Source of the DNA: Saccharothrix sp. ALI-22-I
GTDB taxonomy: Bacteria > Actinomycetota > Actinomycetes > Mycobacteriales > Pseudonocardiaceae
NCBI RefSeq assembly: GCF_001984175.1
Contig: NZ_MTQP01000066.1
Location: 310,001 to 374,000, forward strand
Length of the DNA: 64,000 nt
Direction of reading: 5' to 3'
In this document: positions 39,501 to 46,997 of the stretch, one piece after another
How the letters are laid out: the number at the start of each line of letters is the position of its first letter
Position numbering within the stretch: the stretch's first letter is position 1
Translations under genes and position numbers: made by a program
Notes under the pieces: generated by a model
The model's input: only the letters and a program-made list of their open reading frames with translations
Told to the model about the DNA's origin: nothing
Database searches by the model: none

Positions 39501-42108
39501 AATACGGGTCGACAACGCTGTCGCGGGCGATGGCCTCCAGGCTCTCCACTGCCGACATCCGGTGTCGCTTGCCCAATCTGCCCAGCGCCGACGCGCCGGA
39601 GATGCGGGCGTACTCGGTCAGATGCGGGTTGTCCACCAGACGAACCAGGTGCTGCACGGCCCACTGGTGGCGGCGCGGTTCGATCGAGGGAATGGCTTCG
39701 GCGATTGTCAAGCGGTCGTGGACATCGACCGCGGGGTCGTCGGTGAGTTCGACGAGAACGGCCGCTGCGGGCTCGCGGTGCTGCCGACTCACCTCGGCGA
39801 GCTTGATCGCCGCGTCCACGCGTTCGGAGATGTCGAGCAACGGGCTCTTCACCATGCCCAGCAGCAGCGCGGCGGCGGACTCCAAGTGCGCGCCGCCGAG
39901 CCGGGCGAGGTCGTGCGCCGCGGTCCGCCGCTGGTGCGTGGACGCGGTCGGGTCGGTGGCAAGGACCGTCAAAACTCCGGCCGCCGTCCGCCGTTCGGCT
40001 TGGCCGAACTCGGCCAGCACACCCGCCGCATAAAGTCTGTCCCACGCTGTGTTGGACGATTTGTCCGTCATGCCGACCAGCACCCGGATCGCGGTGTCGC
40101 GGGCGTCATCCCCGAACTTCGCGAGCACCTTCGCCGCCTGACGCCGGTGCCAGGAAGGCCAGGTGTGGTCAGTGGACCGGACGAGCATCGGAACGCCTTC
40201 GCGCCACACCTCGGGCGAGTGCTCTCGCAGCAGGTCGATGACGGTGATCTTCAGTTCGTCGTGGACGGCCGGGTCCTTGAGCAGTGCCGTCAACCACGAG
40301 CGGACGGTCGGCCTGCCGACCAGGCCCCGTAAGTTCCTCAGCCGCGTCGCGAACTCGTCGTCGGCGACGGCTTCCTTCCTCAGCTGTGACAGGTACTCCC
40401 GAACCCGCTCATCGCGGCACGGCGTACCCTGGTTGATCAGTTCGCCCGCCCGTTCCCGCTGGGTCAGGGTGCCGCGCTGGAGCGCTTCGATCACCGCGTC
40501 CCCGTCGCGCAGGTACAGGTAGTGCAGCACGACGCGGGTGTCGTTCTCGTCGCCAAGGGACATGCCGCGGATCAGTTCGTCCCACACCGGTTCGGTCGGG
40601 GTGAACCGCTCGGGCAGCTGCTTGGCCTTCGCCGACGCCGCCAGGTGTTCGGCGAAGGTCTGGTGCAGGAAGCGCAGCCGTCCACCGCTGCGGGTCAGCA
40701 GGCCGGTCTGGCACAGCCACTCCGCCAGGGTGTCCTCCCACTTCGGGCCTCGCCTGGGCGGCAGCAGGTCCTTCTCGGCCAGGTGGTCGCGGGCCAGGTC
40801 GAGCAGCGGGGTCTCCGTGGTCATGTACGACAGGGCCAGGTCCTCCAGCAGCGGCATGCGTTCTTCGCCGATGCGCCACGCCAATTCGTCGTCGCCCGCC
40901 AACGCCGCCAGCGCCTGCGCGTCGGCATCCGCCCGCATCTCCGCGTAGCTCTTGATGTACCGGACGTACAGCTCGTACCGGCTCGCCGGCAGCGGGCTGT
41001 CCGGGTCGGACTGGTGGACGTTCGCCGCGATCGCGGCCAGCAGCGGCACTTCCAGGACGTCGGTCAGGCCGGCCGTCCGGACCTGTTCCAGGAAGTGGTC
41101 CGCCGCGACCACGCCGTCCGTGGTGTCGCGCGGGTTGAACCAGTTGTGCGCGAACCGCTTCAGCGCCTCGGCGTCGAACGGTTGCAGCTCGAAGAAGCCC
41201 GCGCCGGTGAGCCTGGTGGTCTCCCCCAGTTCCAGCGGCCGGGTGGTGATCAGGAAGCGCGTCGAGTTCGTCGACTGGCCCATCCGCCCGGCGATGAGGG
41301 TGATCAGCTGGTCGCGGGCGGTGTTGTCGGGGATCTCGTCCAGCGCGTCGACCACCACCATCCAGCGGTGGCCATCGACGTCCTGGGTGAACAGGGCCGG
41401 GCGCAGTTCGCGATCGGAGAAGCCCGGGTACTCCTCGGTGAGCGACGCCAGCAGCGCCTCGCCCCACGATCTCCCGTCGATGTGCTTGGCCAGCACCCGT
41501 GCCGACAGCAGCAGCGGGATCAACGGCTGGGCGTCGCGCACCTGCTCGACGAGGTCGGCCACGAGTTGCCGGGCCAACGTCGTCTTGCCCAGGCCCGCGC
41601 CGCCCTCGATCACCAGGTGGTCGTTCTGCTCGAACACGTCCTGGAACGGCTGGGCCAGCGTCGAGGCCAGCCGGGTGCCCTCGACCCACCCCACTTCCTC
41701 GGGTAACTCCTCCCGGGGCCACCGCACTTCCGCCGGTGAGCTGACGCTCTGCCGGACGTACAGCGTCGACAGGGACAGCGGTTGGCGGGAGGGCAGCAGG
41801 TACGGCAGTTCCCGGCACACCATCGCCATCCGGTCCAGCAGGTCGACGAGCGCTGGAGGCAGGGCCGGGAGCTTGAAGTTGCGCGCTTCGGCGTACAGCG
41901 TCGCCAGCTCCGGCGCGTCCGGGAACTCGGCCGCGATCCGGGCCGCGTCCTTGACCGAGGGCAGACGCCTGCCCGCGAGGATCTCCGACAGGTGGGACGT
42001 CGAGACGAACACCGCCTTCGCGAAATCCGCCTGAGTGCCGGGGCGGTTCTTCACGAGTGGGCGCAGGAGGTGTGCGTACGCGGCGGCGGGGTCCTGCGGG
42101 TCGCTCAC
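36556..42108 (-). CDS. Giant STAND NTPase: XRE-type HTH, NACHT, long HEAT-repeat tail
   Basis: 1850 residues from the GTG at 42108 (site GGGAGG; the frame upstream to 42798 is not protein-like). Residues 10-62 are an XRE-type helix-turn-helix (TQADFAKAVFVSTSHLSEIL, AGRRLP). NACHT follows with Walker A GGAGLGKTT (about 169-177), Walker B VVVDALDEIP (about 251-260), sensor FLITTRP, and a winged-helix region to about 560. The rest is a long array of regular HEAT-like repeats of about 37 residues (pattern RxxAAxxLAxLG, then AxxxLxxLAxDP). Such proteins act as sensors that oligomerise on binding a trigger; several Avs-type STAND proteins defend against phage. No effector nuclease, TIR or protease domain is visible, so an effector may be separate. 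The neighbours are a dead usp gene and a small divergent gene. Confidence 0.88.
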   Translation of the reverse strand: MSDPQDPAAAYAHLLRPLVKNRPGTQADFAKAVFVSTSHLSEILAGRRLPSVKDAARIAAEFPDAPELATLYAEARNFKLPALPPALVDLLDRMAMVCRELPYLLPSRQPLSLSTLYVRQSVSSPAEVRWPREELPEEVGWVEGTRLASTLAQPFQDVFEQNDHLVIEGGAGLGKTTLARQLVADLVEQVRDAQPLIPLLLSARVLAKHIDGRSWGEALLASLTEEYPGFSDRELRPALFTQDVDGHRWMVVVDALDEIPDNTARDQLITLIAGRMGQSTNSTRFLITTRPLELGETTRLTGAGFFELQPFDAEALKRFAHNWFNPRDTTDGVVAADHFLEQVRTAGLTDVLEVPLLAAIAANVHQSDPDSPLPASRYELYVRYIKSYAEMRADADAQALAALAGDDELAWRIGEERMPLLEDLALSYMTTETPLLDLARDHLAEKDLLPPRRGPKWEDTLAEWLCQTGLLTRSGGRLRFLHQTFAEHLAASAKAKQLPERFTPTEPVWDELIRGMSLGDENDTRVVLHYLYLRDGDAVIEALQRGTLTQRERAGELINQGTPCRDERVREYLSQLRKEAVADDEFATRLRNLRGLVGRPTVRSWLTALLKDPAVHDELKITVIDLLREHSPEVWREGVPMLVRSTDHTWPSWHRRQAAKVLAKFGDDARDTAIRVLVGMTDKSSNTAWDRLYAAGVLAEFGQAERRTAAGVLTVLATDPTASTHQRRTAAHDLARLGGAHLESAAALLLGMVKSPLLDISERVDAAIKLAEVSRQHREPAAAVLVELTDDPAVDVHDRLTIAEAIPSIEPRRHQWAVQHLVRLVDNPHLTEYARISGASALGRLGKRHRMSAVESLEAIARDSVVDPYWRLRAAETIAELGRAHRPKAVEAMSALALDRTIGEDYRCDVSEALVKLGTAAYPAAVTTSRELLTGPTTSPAQRLRAGRLLANMGTEQRAEVLAWCDSHLSGADVPADWQASAAILAAGVDPSREALASAVLTRLGRSPALTGAVRARIARELIRIGDHAGANAALSDLCADPSLSHDMRRDAALRLAKSPEKWAEAGWSAMRHLAFDPTIPAHDQLWMVFYLQEHRPDLRDEIASAYIPLFEAPQTQLNTYAAELFIHAPATPARAVEALEWNLADLPGWISVQEVFTLMAYVGDDERARAVATLHAKTRDTTRPTDDRLNTVSALGSLGEEERADALRTAREMAEEPRLSRRDRVNILIRLVRAGERDQAEAAVVQGATVDDVVTRLDLAEIAVRLGGEYTSIALAELEKIATNPAVHREHRHAALLRLKHRHDMVATTLEILAADASAPPGFRLQACEQLARFGGDWVARAAKSAGTLAAHPSSQAALRIGVAQALGRWRGAVLRELINILNLVTADQSADPALRGQAAQWLTTLGPESYEHGVAALRDLADQPEVDAWNRLWAAQHLTALGGEPRSAGLAALERLADGQPDDLVPSLLAKVELVMADDTRAWETFIELNELVADPTASGRVRLEAVEALLRIAPHGRRATARALRVLTEDPHLGGWERRLAALRLGSFDMQGLADAGAALTALAHDETCAVWERTDAAASVLRLDPVAGESMVDLVQRFAADDKMPWAERRYAAEALLAMSRSSYDAANGVLRALASDPDVDIRERRRAAVAMVEPGRARAEGLALLEAMTSDDFSAVDRIEAWTALVELHNGYLDEALSAVEAVAADEAAEPTARRRACELLLRDSADRGDLAVDVLKRQAADLSADDHERALASGLLASRWLSDRAQAGDALESLVPGSEVLRKIEVAQALRSLDPRHQAVARRILLDVLSDGDDPVAGLHVAEALRDVVGAIRVISDLRPPRTL

Positions 42109-42225
42109 TCGGCGCCTCCCCAGCGGTTCCGGAGTTTCGGAAATCTTCCCATCCTGTCCGGAATCCGAGTGCTCCAGCAGCGTGGTTCTCGTCAGCGGAA
42201 CTACGGCACACGAGGAGCGGTCGGC

Positions 42226-42399
42226 GTGACGGAGCAGTGGTGGTTGTGGGCGGGATCGGTCCCGGTGCTGGTCAGCGCCGTGCGCGGGCTGGTGTCGGTG
42301 TGGAAGTTGGCGATCACGGTGCGCGGCACGAAGGGCGCCGAGCGGGCGCGGGTCTTGCGGGCATACGCGCAAGTCGCCTCGGAAGAATCGGCCCGGTAG
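42226..42399 (+). CDS. 57-residue membrane peptide divergent from the NACHT gene
   Basis: GTG start with a GGAGCGG site. One hydrophobic stretch (WWLWAGSVPVLVSAVRGLVS, then VWKLAITV) is followed by a basic then helical tail (GTKGAERARVLRAYAQVA). A perfect 12-bp terminator begins 13 bp after the stop, which supports expression. It shares the intergenic promoter region with the NACHT gene, a common place for a partner or immunity-type small protein. No family is recognised. Confidence 0.55.
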   Translation: MTEQWWLWAGSVPVLVSAVRGLVSVWKLAITVRGTKGAERARVLRAYAQVASEESAR

Positions 42400-42411
42400 C
42401 CGCAAGAATGA

Positions 42412-42441
42412 GGCCCACCCGGGGAAGAACCCGGGTGGGCC
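42412..42441. terminator. Bidirectional 12-bp terminator hairpin
   Basis: GGCCCACCCGGG and CCCGGGTGGGCC pair perfectly around GAAGAA. It lies between the ends of the small membrane-peptide gene and the convergent RsbW-like gene. Confidence 0.75.
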
Positions 42442-42449
42442 GTGCGGCT

Positions 42450-42494
42450 GGGACGCCAGAAGCGGGGACGTCAGAAGCCGGGACGTCAGAAGGC
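42450..42494. repeat. Three tandem 15-bp repeats
   Basis: Copies GGGACGCCAGAAGCG, GGGACGTCAGAAGCC and GGGACGTCAGAAGGC at 42450, 42465 and 42480. The last copy includes the stop codon of the RsbW-like gene, so the array probably arose by duplication of that gene's end. Confidence 0.85.
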
Positions 42495-42875
42495 GACTTC
42501 GCCCCACACGGTCTTGTAGCCGACTTGGGGGTCCACGCCCCAGCGTGACGACAACCGGTTGACCAGGAGCAGTCCGCGGTGGTGCAGCCCGCGTCCGCCC
42601 AGTTTGCCGAGCACGGGCAGCCGTTCCGGACTGGCGTCGTCCACCTCCACCCGGACCAGTCCACCCGGTGGATGGCTCAGCCGCAGCCGGCGGGGTTCCA
42701 GGGCGTGCTCGAAGGCGTTGGTCAGCAGCGCGTCGGTGATCAGCAGCAGGTCGAGCAGCTGTGACTTGTCCAGGACCGACGCGTTCGCGGTGATCCACTT
42801 CCGGGCGCGGCTCATCGGTGGGACGGTGTCCCCCAAGTCGAAATCGACCTGGTCAGGGGACCGTTCGAGGTCCAC
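42486..42875 (-). CDS. RsbW/SpoIIAB-like HATPase (anti-sigma-type kinase)
   Basis: 129 residues from a GTG at 42875 (GGAAGG site; another GTG at 42881 is possible). The GHKL fold shows an N-box-like ITDALLTNAFEHA, a strand VRVEVDDASPERLPV and the G-box-like GGRGLHHRGLLLVNRLSSRW. The family phosphorylates anti-sigma antagonists and binds sigma factors in stress signalling. No sigma factor or antagonist lies next to it; the SpoIIE-type phosphatase at 50995-53361 is the only obvious functional relative in the window. Confidence 0.75.
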   Translation of the reverse strand: MDLERSPDQVDFDLGDTVPPMSRARKWITANASVLDKSQLLDLLLITDALLTNAFEHALEPRRLRLSHPPGGLVRVEVDDASPERLPVLGKLGGRGLHHRGLLLVNRLSSRWGVDPQVGYKTVWGEVAF

Positions 42876-43001
42876 GGGCACGTGCCTTCCAGCAAATCGG
42901 TAAGCCTGTTGTTTCAGAGCGCAAAGGCCCGGTTGCCCGATCCGGCGTGCCGCCAAACGGCGTCACCGACATCGTTATCGGTCCGTCGTCACCCGTCCGG
43001 G

Positions 43002-43160
43002 TCATTCGGGCGTTCGTGGTGACGGTCGGGTGGCCTGCTTGAGGTAGTGGGCGATCAGCGCGTAGCTCTCGCGGGCTTTGACGACGTCGCTCATGTCGTA
43101 GGCGTGGTCACCGTCCGGCACGTCGCGGTGTTCCAGCAGGGCACCGGCCTGCCGACGCCC
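43002..43160 (-). pseudogene. Possible C-terminal remnant of an alpha/beta hydrolase
   Basis: The minus frame reads ALLEHRDVPDGDHAYDMSDV then VKARESYALIAHYLKQA and stops at 43002. PDGDHAY with a following helix resembles the catalytic-His end of alpha/beta hydrolases. Nothing upstream continues the fold. The rest of the 42876-43263 gap has no recognisable gene and must hold the promoter of the plus-strand operon that starts at 43264. Confidence 0.35.
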
Positions 43161-43263
43161 GGCGGACGCGGCTGATTGTGGTCCGCGGGGTGGCTTTGGG
43201 CCATTCGAGGGGTTGATCGGCAACTCGCCACGGGCCCGTTACCGCAGGTCGTATGGTCGCGCC

Positions 43264-44787
43264 GTGGCGGCTGGACAGCGACGTTCGTCGGAGGACGAAC
43301 AGTGGCGCGTGCGCCTCGTCGACACCGAGGGCCGCACTCACGGTGCCGGAGTACAGCTCGGGCAGCGGCACGTGCTGACCTGCGCCCACGTCGTGTCCGA
43401 CATCGGTGACGACGTCGTCGTGCGAGCGGGTTCCGCCACCGCGCGGGCGGTCGTTCGCCGGTCCGTCCCCACGCTGCCGGACGGTCGCGGGGACGTCGCC
43501 CTGCTCGAACTGGATCGCGATCTGCCCGGTGACGGGGCCGTGCTGCACCGGGCGGCGGTGAGCTGGGACCGAGCCGTGCACGTGTTCGGGTTCCCGGAAG
43601 AGCTGAGCGACGGCGTCTACGCGCGCACGGTGACCGCGGGTCGGGCCGGTCCCGGGTCGGAGTGGATCCAGATGAACGCCCGGTCCAGCGTCGAGCAACG
43701 GGTGCGTCGCGGGTTCAGCGGCGGCGGGGTCGTCGACGACCAGACCGGTGCCGTGCTGGGCATCGTGGTCAGCGCGTACAAGGACAAGACGCAGGCGTCG
43801 GCGAACCTGTCGTGGATGATCCCGGTGGAGACGATCATCTCGCACCTGCCCGACGTGACCCGGTGGGTGACCGGGGAGTCCGCCGCCGACGAGGTGTTCA
43901 GCGGCAGGGCGTCACCCGAGGTCTCGCGGGTCGGTGTGGCCAAGGCGCTGGCGGACTGGCTGGCCCGGAGTGGTCGCGGTGATGTCGTGATCACGGTGGT
44001 GGGTGCGGACCGGCGGGAGTTGTACCGGCTGGTGGCGTTGGCCGACCGGGAGTCGCGGTTGGTCGCCCCCGACGCGCCCGACGGCACGGTGCCGGCGGTC
44101 GGCAGCATCGACCTGGCGGTGGACGCCTCGGGCCGGACCGCGGACGAGGTGGCGCTGCGGATCGTGCGCCGGGTGGGGATCGCCGTGGACGAGCGGGTCG
44201 GGTCGAGTGCGCTGGTCCGGTCGGGCATCCCGCCGATGACGGTCGCGGTGGACGGCGTGGACCAGGCCGTGGACCCCGACGAGTTGCTGAACGGGGTGCT
44301 GCGACCACTCGCGGAGCACGGGACCCGGCTCATCCTCGGGTTCCGGCACCCGGAGTCGCCCAGCCTGACCGCGGCCAGGGCGTGGGAGGTCGACCAGCGC
44401 CTGGACGACCTGAGCCGGGTGATCGTGGCGCACGGCGGCGACCGGGCGATGCGGCTGAGGCAGCGGGTGACGGAGCTGCGGATCATCGCCAAGCGCCTGG
44501 GTCCCGCGGCGGTGCGGCCACAGTTGGAGAAGTTCGCCCGCGAGGTGGCCGGTATCGAGGCGGACGCCGGTCCGGACGACGTGCCGCGGGAACTCCACGA
44601 ACAGGAGAAACTGCTCGACGTCTACCTGGCCAAGGCGGTGAAGCGCCGGATCGCCGAGCGCCCCGACCTCGTGGCTCTGCACCGCACCGCGACCGGGTTG
44701 CTGCGGCGAGAGCCACCCGACCTGGACGCCGTGAAGGACACGGTCCTGGCGTACGCGCGTGCGGTGCGGCGAGAGGAGCGGAAGTGA
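43264..44787 (+). CDS. Cytoplasmic trypsin-like serine protease with C-terminal unknown domain
   Basis: 507 residues from the GTG at 43264. Residues 10-215 are a trypsin-like fold: His42 in VLTCAHVVSDIGDD, Asp78 in GRGDVALLELDR, Ser152 in RRGFSGGGVVDDQTG. There is no signal peptide or membrane segment, so it acts in the cytoplasm. Residues 235-385 form an alpha/beta region (VVITVVGADRRELYRLVALA, RLILGFRHPESP). Residues 395-507 are helical and charged (RVTELRIIAKRLGP, HEQEKLLDVYLAKAVKRRI). It is the first gene of a five-gene unit and overlaps the PknG-like kinase by GTGA. Confidence 0.85.
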   Translation: MAAGQRRSSEDEQWRVRLVDTEGRTHGAGVQLGQRHVLTCAHVVSDIGDDVVVRAGSATARAVVRRSVPTLPDGRGDVALLELDRDLPGDGAVLHRAAVSWDRAVHVFGFPEELSDGVYARTVTAGRAGPGSEWIQMNARSSVEQRVRRGFSGGGVVDDQTGAVLGIVVSAYKDKTQASANLSWMIPVETIISHLPDVTRWVTGESAADEVFSGRASPEVSRVGVAKALADWLARSGRGDVVITVVGADRRELYRLVALADRESRLVAPDAPDGTVPAVGSIDLAVDASGRTADEVALRIVRRVGIAVDERVGSSALVRSGIPPMTVAVDGVDQAVDPDELLNGVLRPLAEHGTRLILGFRHPESPSLTAARAWEVDQRLDDLSRVIVAHGGDRAMRLRQRVTELRIIAKRLGPAAVRPQLEKFAREVAGIEADAGPDDVPRELHEQEKLLDVYLAKAVKRRIAERPDLVALHRTATGLLRREPPDLDAVKDTVLAYARAVRREERK

Positions 44788-46997
44788 CCCCGTGCAACCG
44801 CCCCGGCTGCGGGGGAACCGTGGAGGAGACGGGCTTCTGCGACACGTGCGACCGGCGGCCGCTGGACGACGACCAGGTGGACCCCGGCAGCACCCGGCAG
44901 GGCGACGCGTTGTCGTTGCCCGTCTTCGAGTTCCCCGATCCGTCCAGCCGCATCCGCACCGACGCGGAGGTGCCGGAGGACAGTCGCCGGTGCGGCTGGT
45001 GCGAGGCCCCGGTCGGTCGCAGCTACAAAGGAACGCCGGCGCTCGCCGAGGGGATCTGCCGCCGGTGCGGTCAGCCGTACTCGTTCCTCCCGACGCTGCA
45101 CGCGGGCACCGTGGTGGCCGACCAGTACGAGGTGATGGGGGTTTTCGCCCGCGGCGGCCTCGGTTGGGTCTACCTCGCGCGCGACACGCACCTGGACGGC
45201 AACCTGGTCGTGCTCAAGGGCCTGATCGACACGCGTGACACGGGACTGGCCGTGGCCGAACGCCGTGCGTTGACCACCATGGACCACAAGAACATCGTGC
45301 GGATCTTCAACTTCGTGTCGCACCCCGACGCCCGGACCGGCGAGTCGCGCGACTACATCGTGATGGAGTACGTCGACGGCCTGGAGCTCAGCGAGGTCCA
45401 GAAGTGGTCCGCGCTCGGGCGTGAGCCGCTGCGGGTGGAGCACATCCTCACGTGCGTCAGGTACGTGCTGGAGGCGTTCGAGTACCTGCACGGCCGCGGG
45501 TTCCTCTACTGCGACATGAAGCCGGCGAACGTGATCATCCGGCCGGGCAACCGCGGCGAGCACGAGAGCCGGGTGAAGCTGATCGACCTCGGCGCGGTGC
45601 GCCGGATCGGTGACCGCGCCTCGCCGAGGATCGGCACGGACGGGTACGAGGTGTCCGAGCGGGAGATCATCGAGCGCGGGTTGACCGTGCGGTCCGACCT
45701 GCACACCGTCGGCGTGATGCTGGAACGGCTGTTCCACGCCAGCGTGGACTGGGGCGAGGTCTATCCGCCCGCGAACGCCTCCACTCCCCTCGCGATCGGG
45801 CTGGAGTCGTTCGACCGGCTCTGCAAGCGTGCGGCCCACGCGGACGCCGACCGGCGGTTCGCCTCGGCCCGGCAGATGCTCGACCAGCTCGACGGGGTAC
45901 TCCGGGAGTTCGCCTCGCTGCGCGACGGCGTCGCCCGCCCCGAGCCGTCCACCACGTTCACGCCCACGGCGGCGTTGCTCGACGACGGGCTCGGCTCGGT
46001 GCCGCCGCTGGCCCGCTGGACCCGGCCGCAGGAGTACCGCGGCACCGGCGAGTCGTTGCCGGACGGACGCCCGACACCCCGCGCCGTCGCCGTCGGGCTG
46101 CCGGTGCCGCGGGTCGATCCCGATGACGCCGCCGTCGACGTCGTGACGGCCGCGGGCGCGTCGGAACCGCGCCGGCTGCTCGACAAGCTGTCCACGGCCG
46201 GGCTCGACACCGCCGAAGTCCGGTTCGCCCGCTGCCGGGCGCACCTGGAACTGGCCGAACTCGACCAAGCCGCGGACGACCTGCGTGCGGCCGAGGACCA
46301 GGCACCCGACGACTGGAAGGTCGCGTGGCACAAAGGTCTGCTCGCGCTGGCCCGGGACGAGGTCGACACGGCGCGGGCCGAGTTCGACGCCGTCTACGAC
46401 GCCCTGCCCGGTGAGGACGCGCCGAAACTCGCGCTCGGGTTCTGCGCCGAGCACGCCGGTGATCAGGTCCGCGCGGAGAAGCTCTACGAAGCGGCGTGGC
46501 GTCGCGACCGGTCGCAGGGCAGCGCCGCTTTCGGGTTGGCCCGGATCAGGCTCGGTCGACGCGACCGGGCCGGTGCCGTGGCGTTGCTGGACGAGGTGCC
46601 GAAGGTGTCCCGGCACTACGACGCCGCCGCGGTCGCGGCCGTGGTCGTCCTCTCCGGCCGGCTCGGGTCCGATGTGGCCGAAGAGGGAGAACCCGGTCCG
46701 GCCGATCTGCGCGAGGCCGCGGAGCGGTTGTCCGGGCTCTACCTGGACGGCGGCGCTCCGGCCGGGCCCGCCCGTGACCGGATGACCGCGATCCTGCGGG
46801 AAGCCGCGTCCCATGTGGACGATCAGCCGGCCGTGCTGCCGTCGGGGGCGTTGTTCGGTGATGGGCCGACCACGAAGGAGCTGCACAGGAAGCTTGCCCA
46901 GTCGTACCGGGCGCTGGCCGGGCAGGCGGACGACGCCGACGACCTCGGTGTCCTGATCGACCTGGCCAACAAGACTCGTCCGAGGACGTGGGTATGA
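44784..46997 (+). CDS. PknG-like Ser/Thr protein kinase with zinc ribbons and TPR domain
   Basis: 737 residues. Residues 4-22 are a small zinc ribbon (CNRPGCGG, CDTC); residues 70-95 hold two CxxC pairs (CGWC, CRRCG) as in the rubredoxin-like domain of PknG. The kinase (about 115-370) has glycine loop ARGGLGWVYLA, Lys145 in VVLKGL, the catalytic loop YCDMKPANV (Asp244) and LIDLGAV in place of DFG, the last two as in PknG. The C-terminal half is TPR-like (LAELDQAADDLRAAEDQAPD, WHKGLLALARDEV). PknG senses amino-acid supply and controls 2-oxoglutarate use through GarA/OdhI. Overlaps of 4 bases link it to both neighbours. Confidence 0.9.
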   Translation: MTPCNRPGCGGTVEETGFCDTCDRRPLDDDQVDPGSTRQGDALSLPVFEFPDPSSRIRTDAEVPEDSRRCGWCEAPVGRSYKGTPALAEGICRRCGQPYSFLPTLHAGTVVADQYEVMGVFARGGLGWVYLARDTHLDGNLVVLKGLIDTRDTGLAVAERRALTTMDHKNIVRIFNFVSHPDARTGESRDYIVMEYVDGLELSEVQKWSALGREPLRVEHILTCVRYVLEAFEYLHGRGFLYCDMKPANVIIRPGNRGEHESRVKLIDLGAVRRIGDRASPRIGTDGYEVSEREIIERGLTVRSDLHTVGVMLERLFHASVDWGEVYPPANASTPLAIGLESFDRLCKRAAHADADRRFASARQMLDQLDGVLREFASLRDGVARPEPSTTFTPTAALLDDGLGSVPPLARWTRPQEYRGTGESLPDGRPTPRAVAVGLPVPRVDPDDAAVDVVTAAGASEPRRLLDKLSTAGLDTAEVRFARCRAHLELAELDQAADDLRAAEDQAPDDWKVAWHKGLLALARDEVDTARAEFDAVYDALPGEDAPKLALGFCAEHAGDQVRAEKLYEAAWRRDRSQGSAAFGLARIRLGRRDRAGAVALLDEVPKVSRHYDAAAVAAVVVLSGRLGSDVAEEGEPGPADLREAAERLSGLYLDGGAPAGPARDRMTAILREAASHVDDQPAVLPSGALFGDGPTTKELHRKLAQSYRALAGQADDADDLGVLIDLANKTRPRTWV

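Noticed and set aside
36850-40332. Long plus-strand reading frames (about 600 and 535 codons) opposite the STAND gene
   Set aside because: They are antisense to a clear NACHT-HEAT protein, are rich in Arg/Gly/His as expected for high-GC shadows, and show no family motif or ribosome site.
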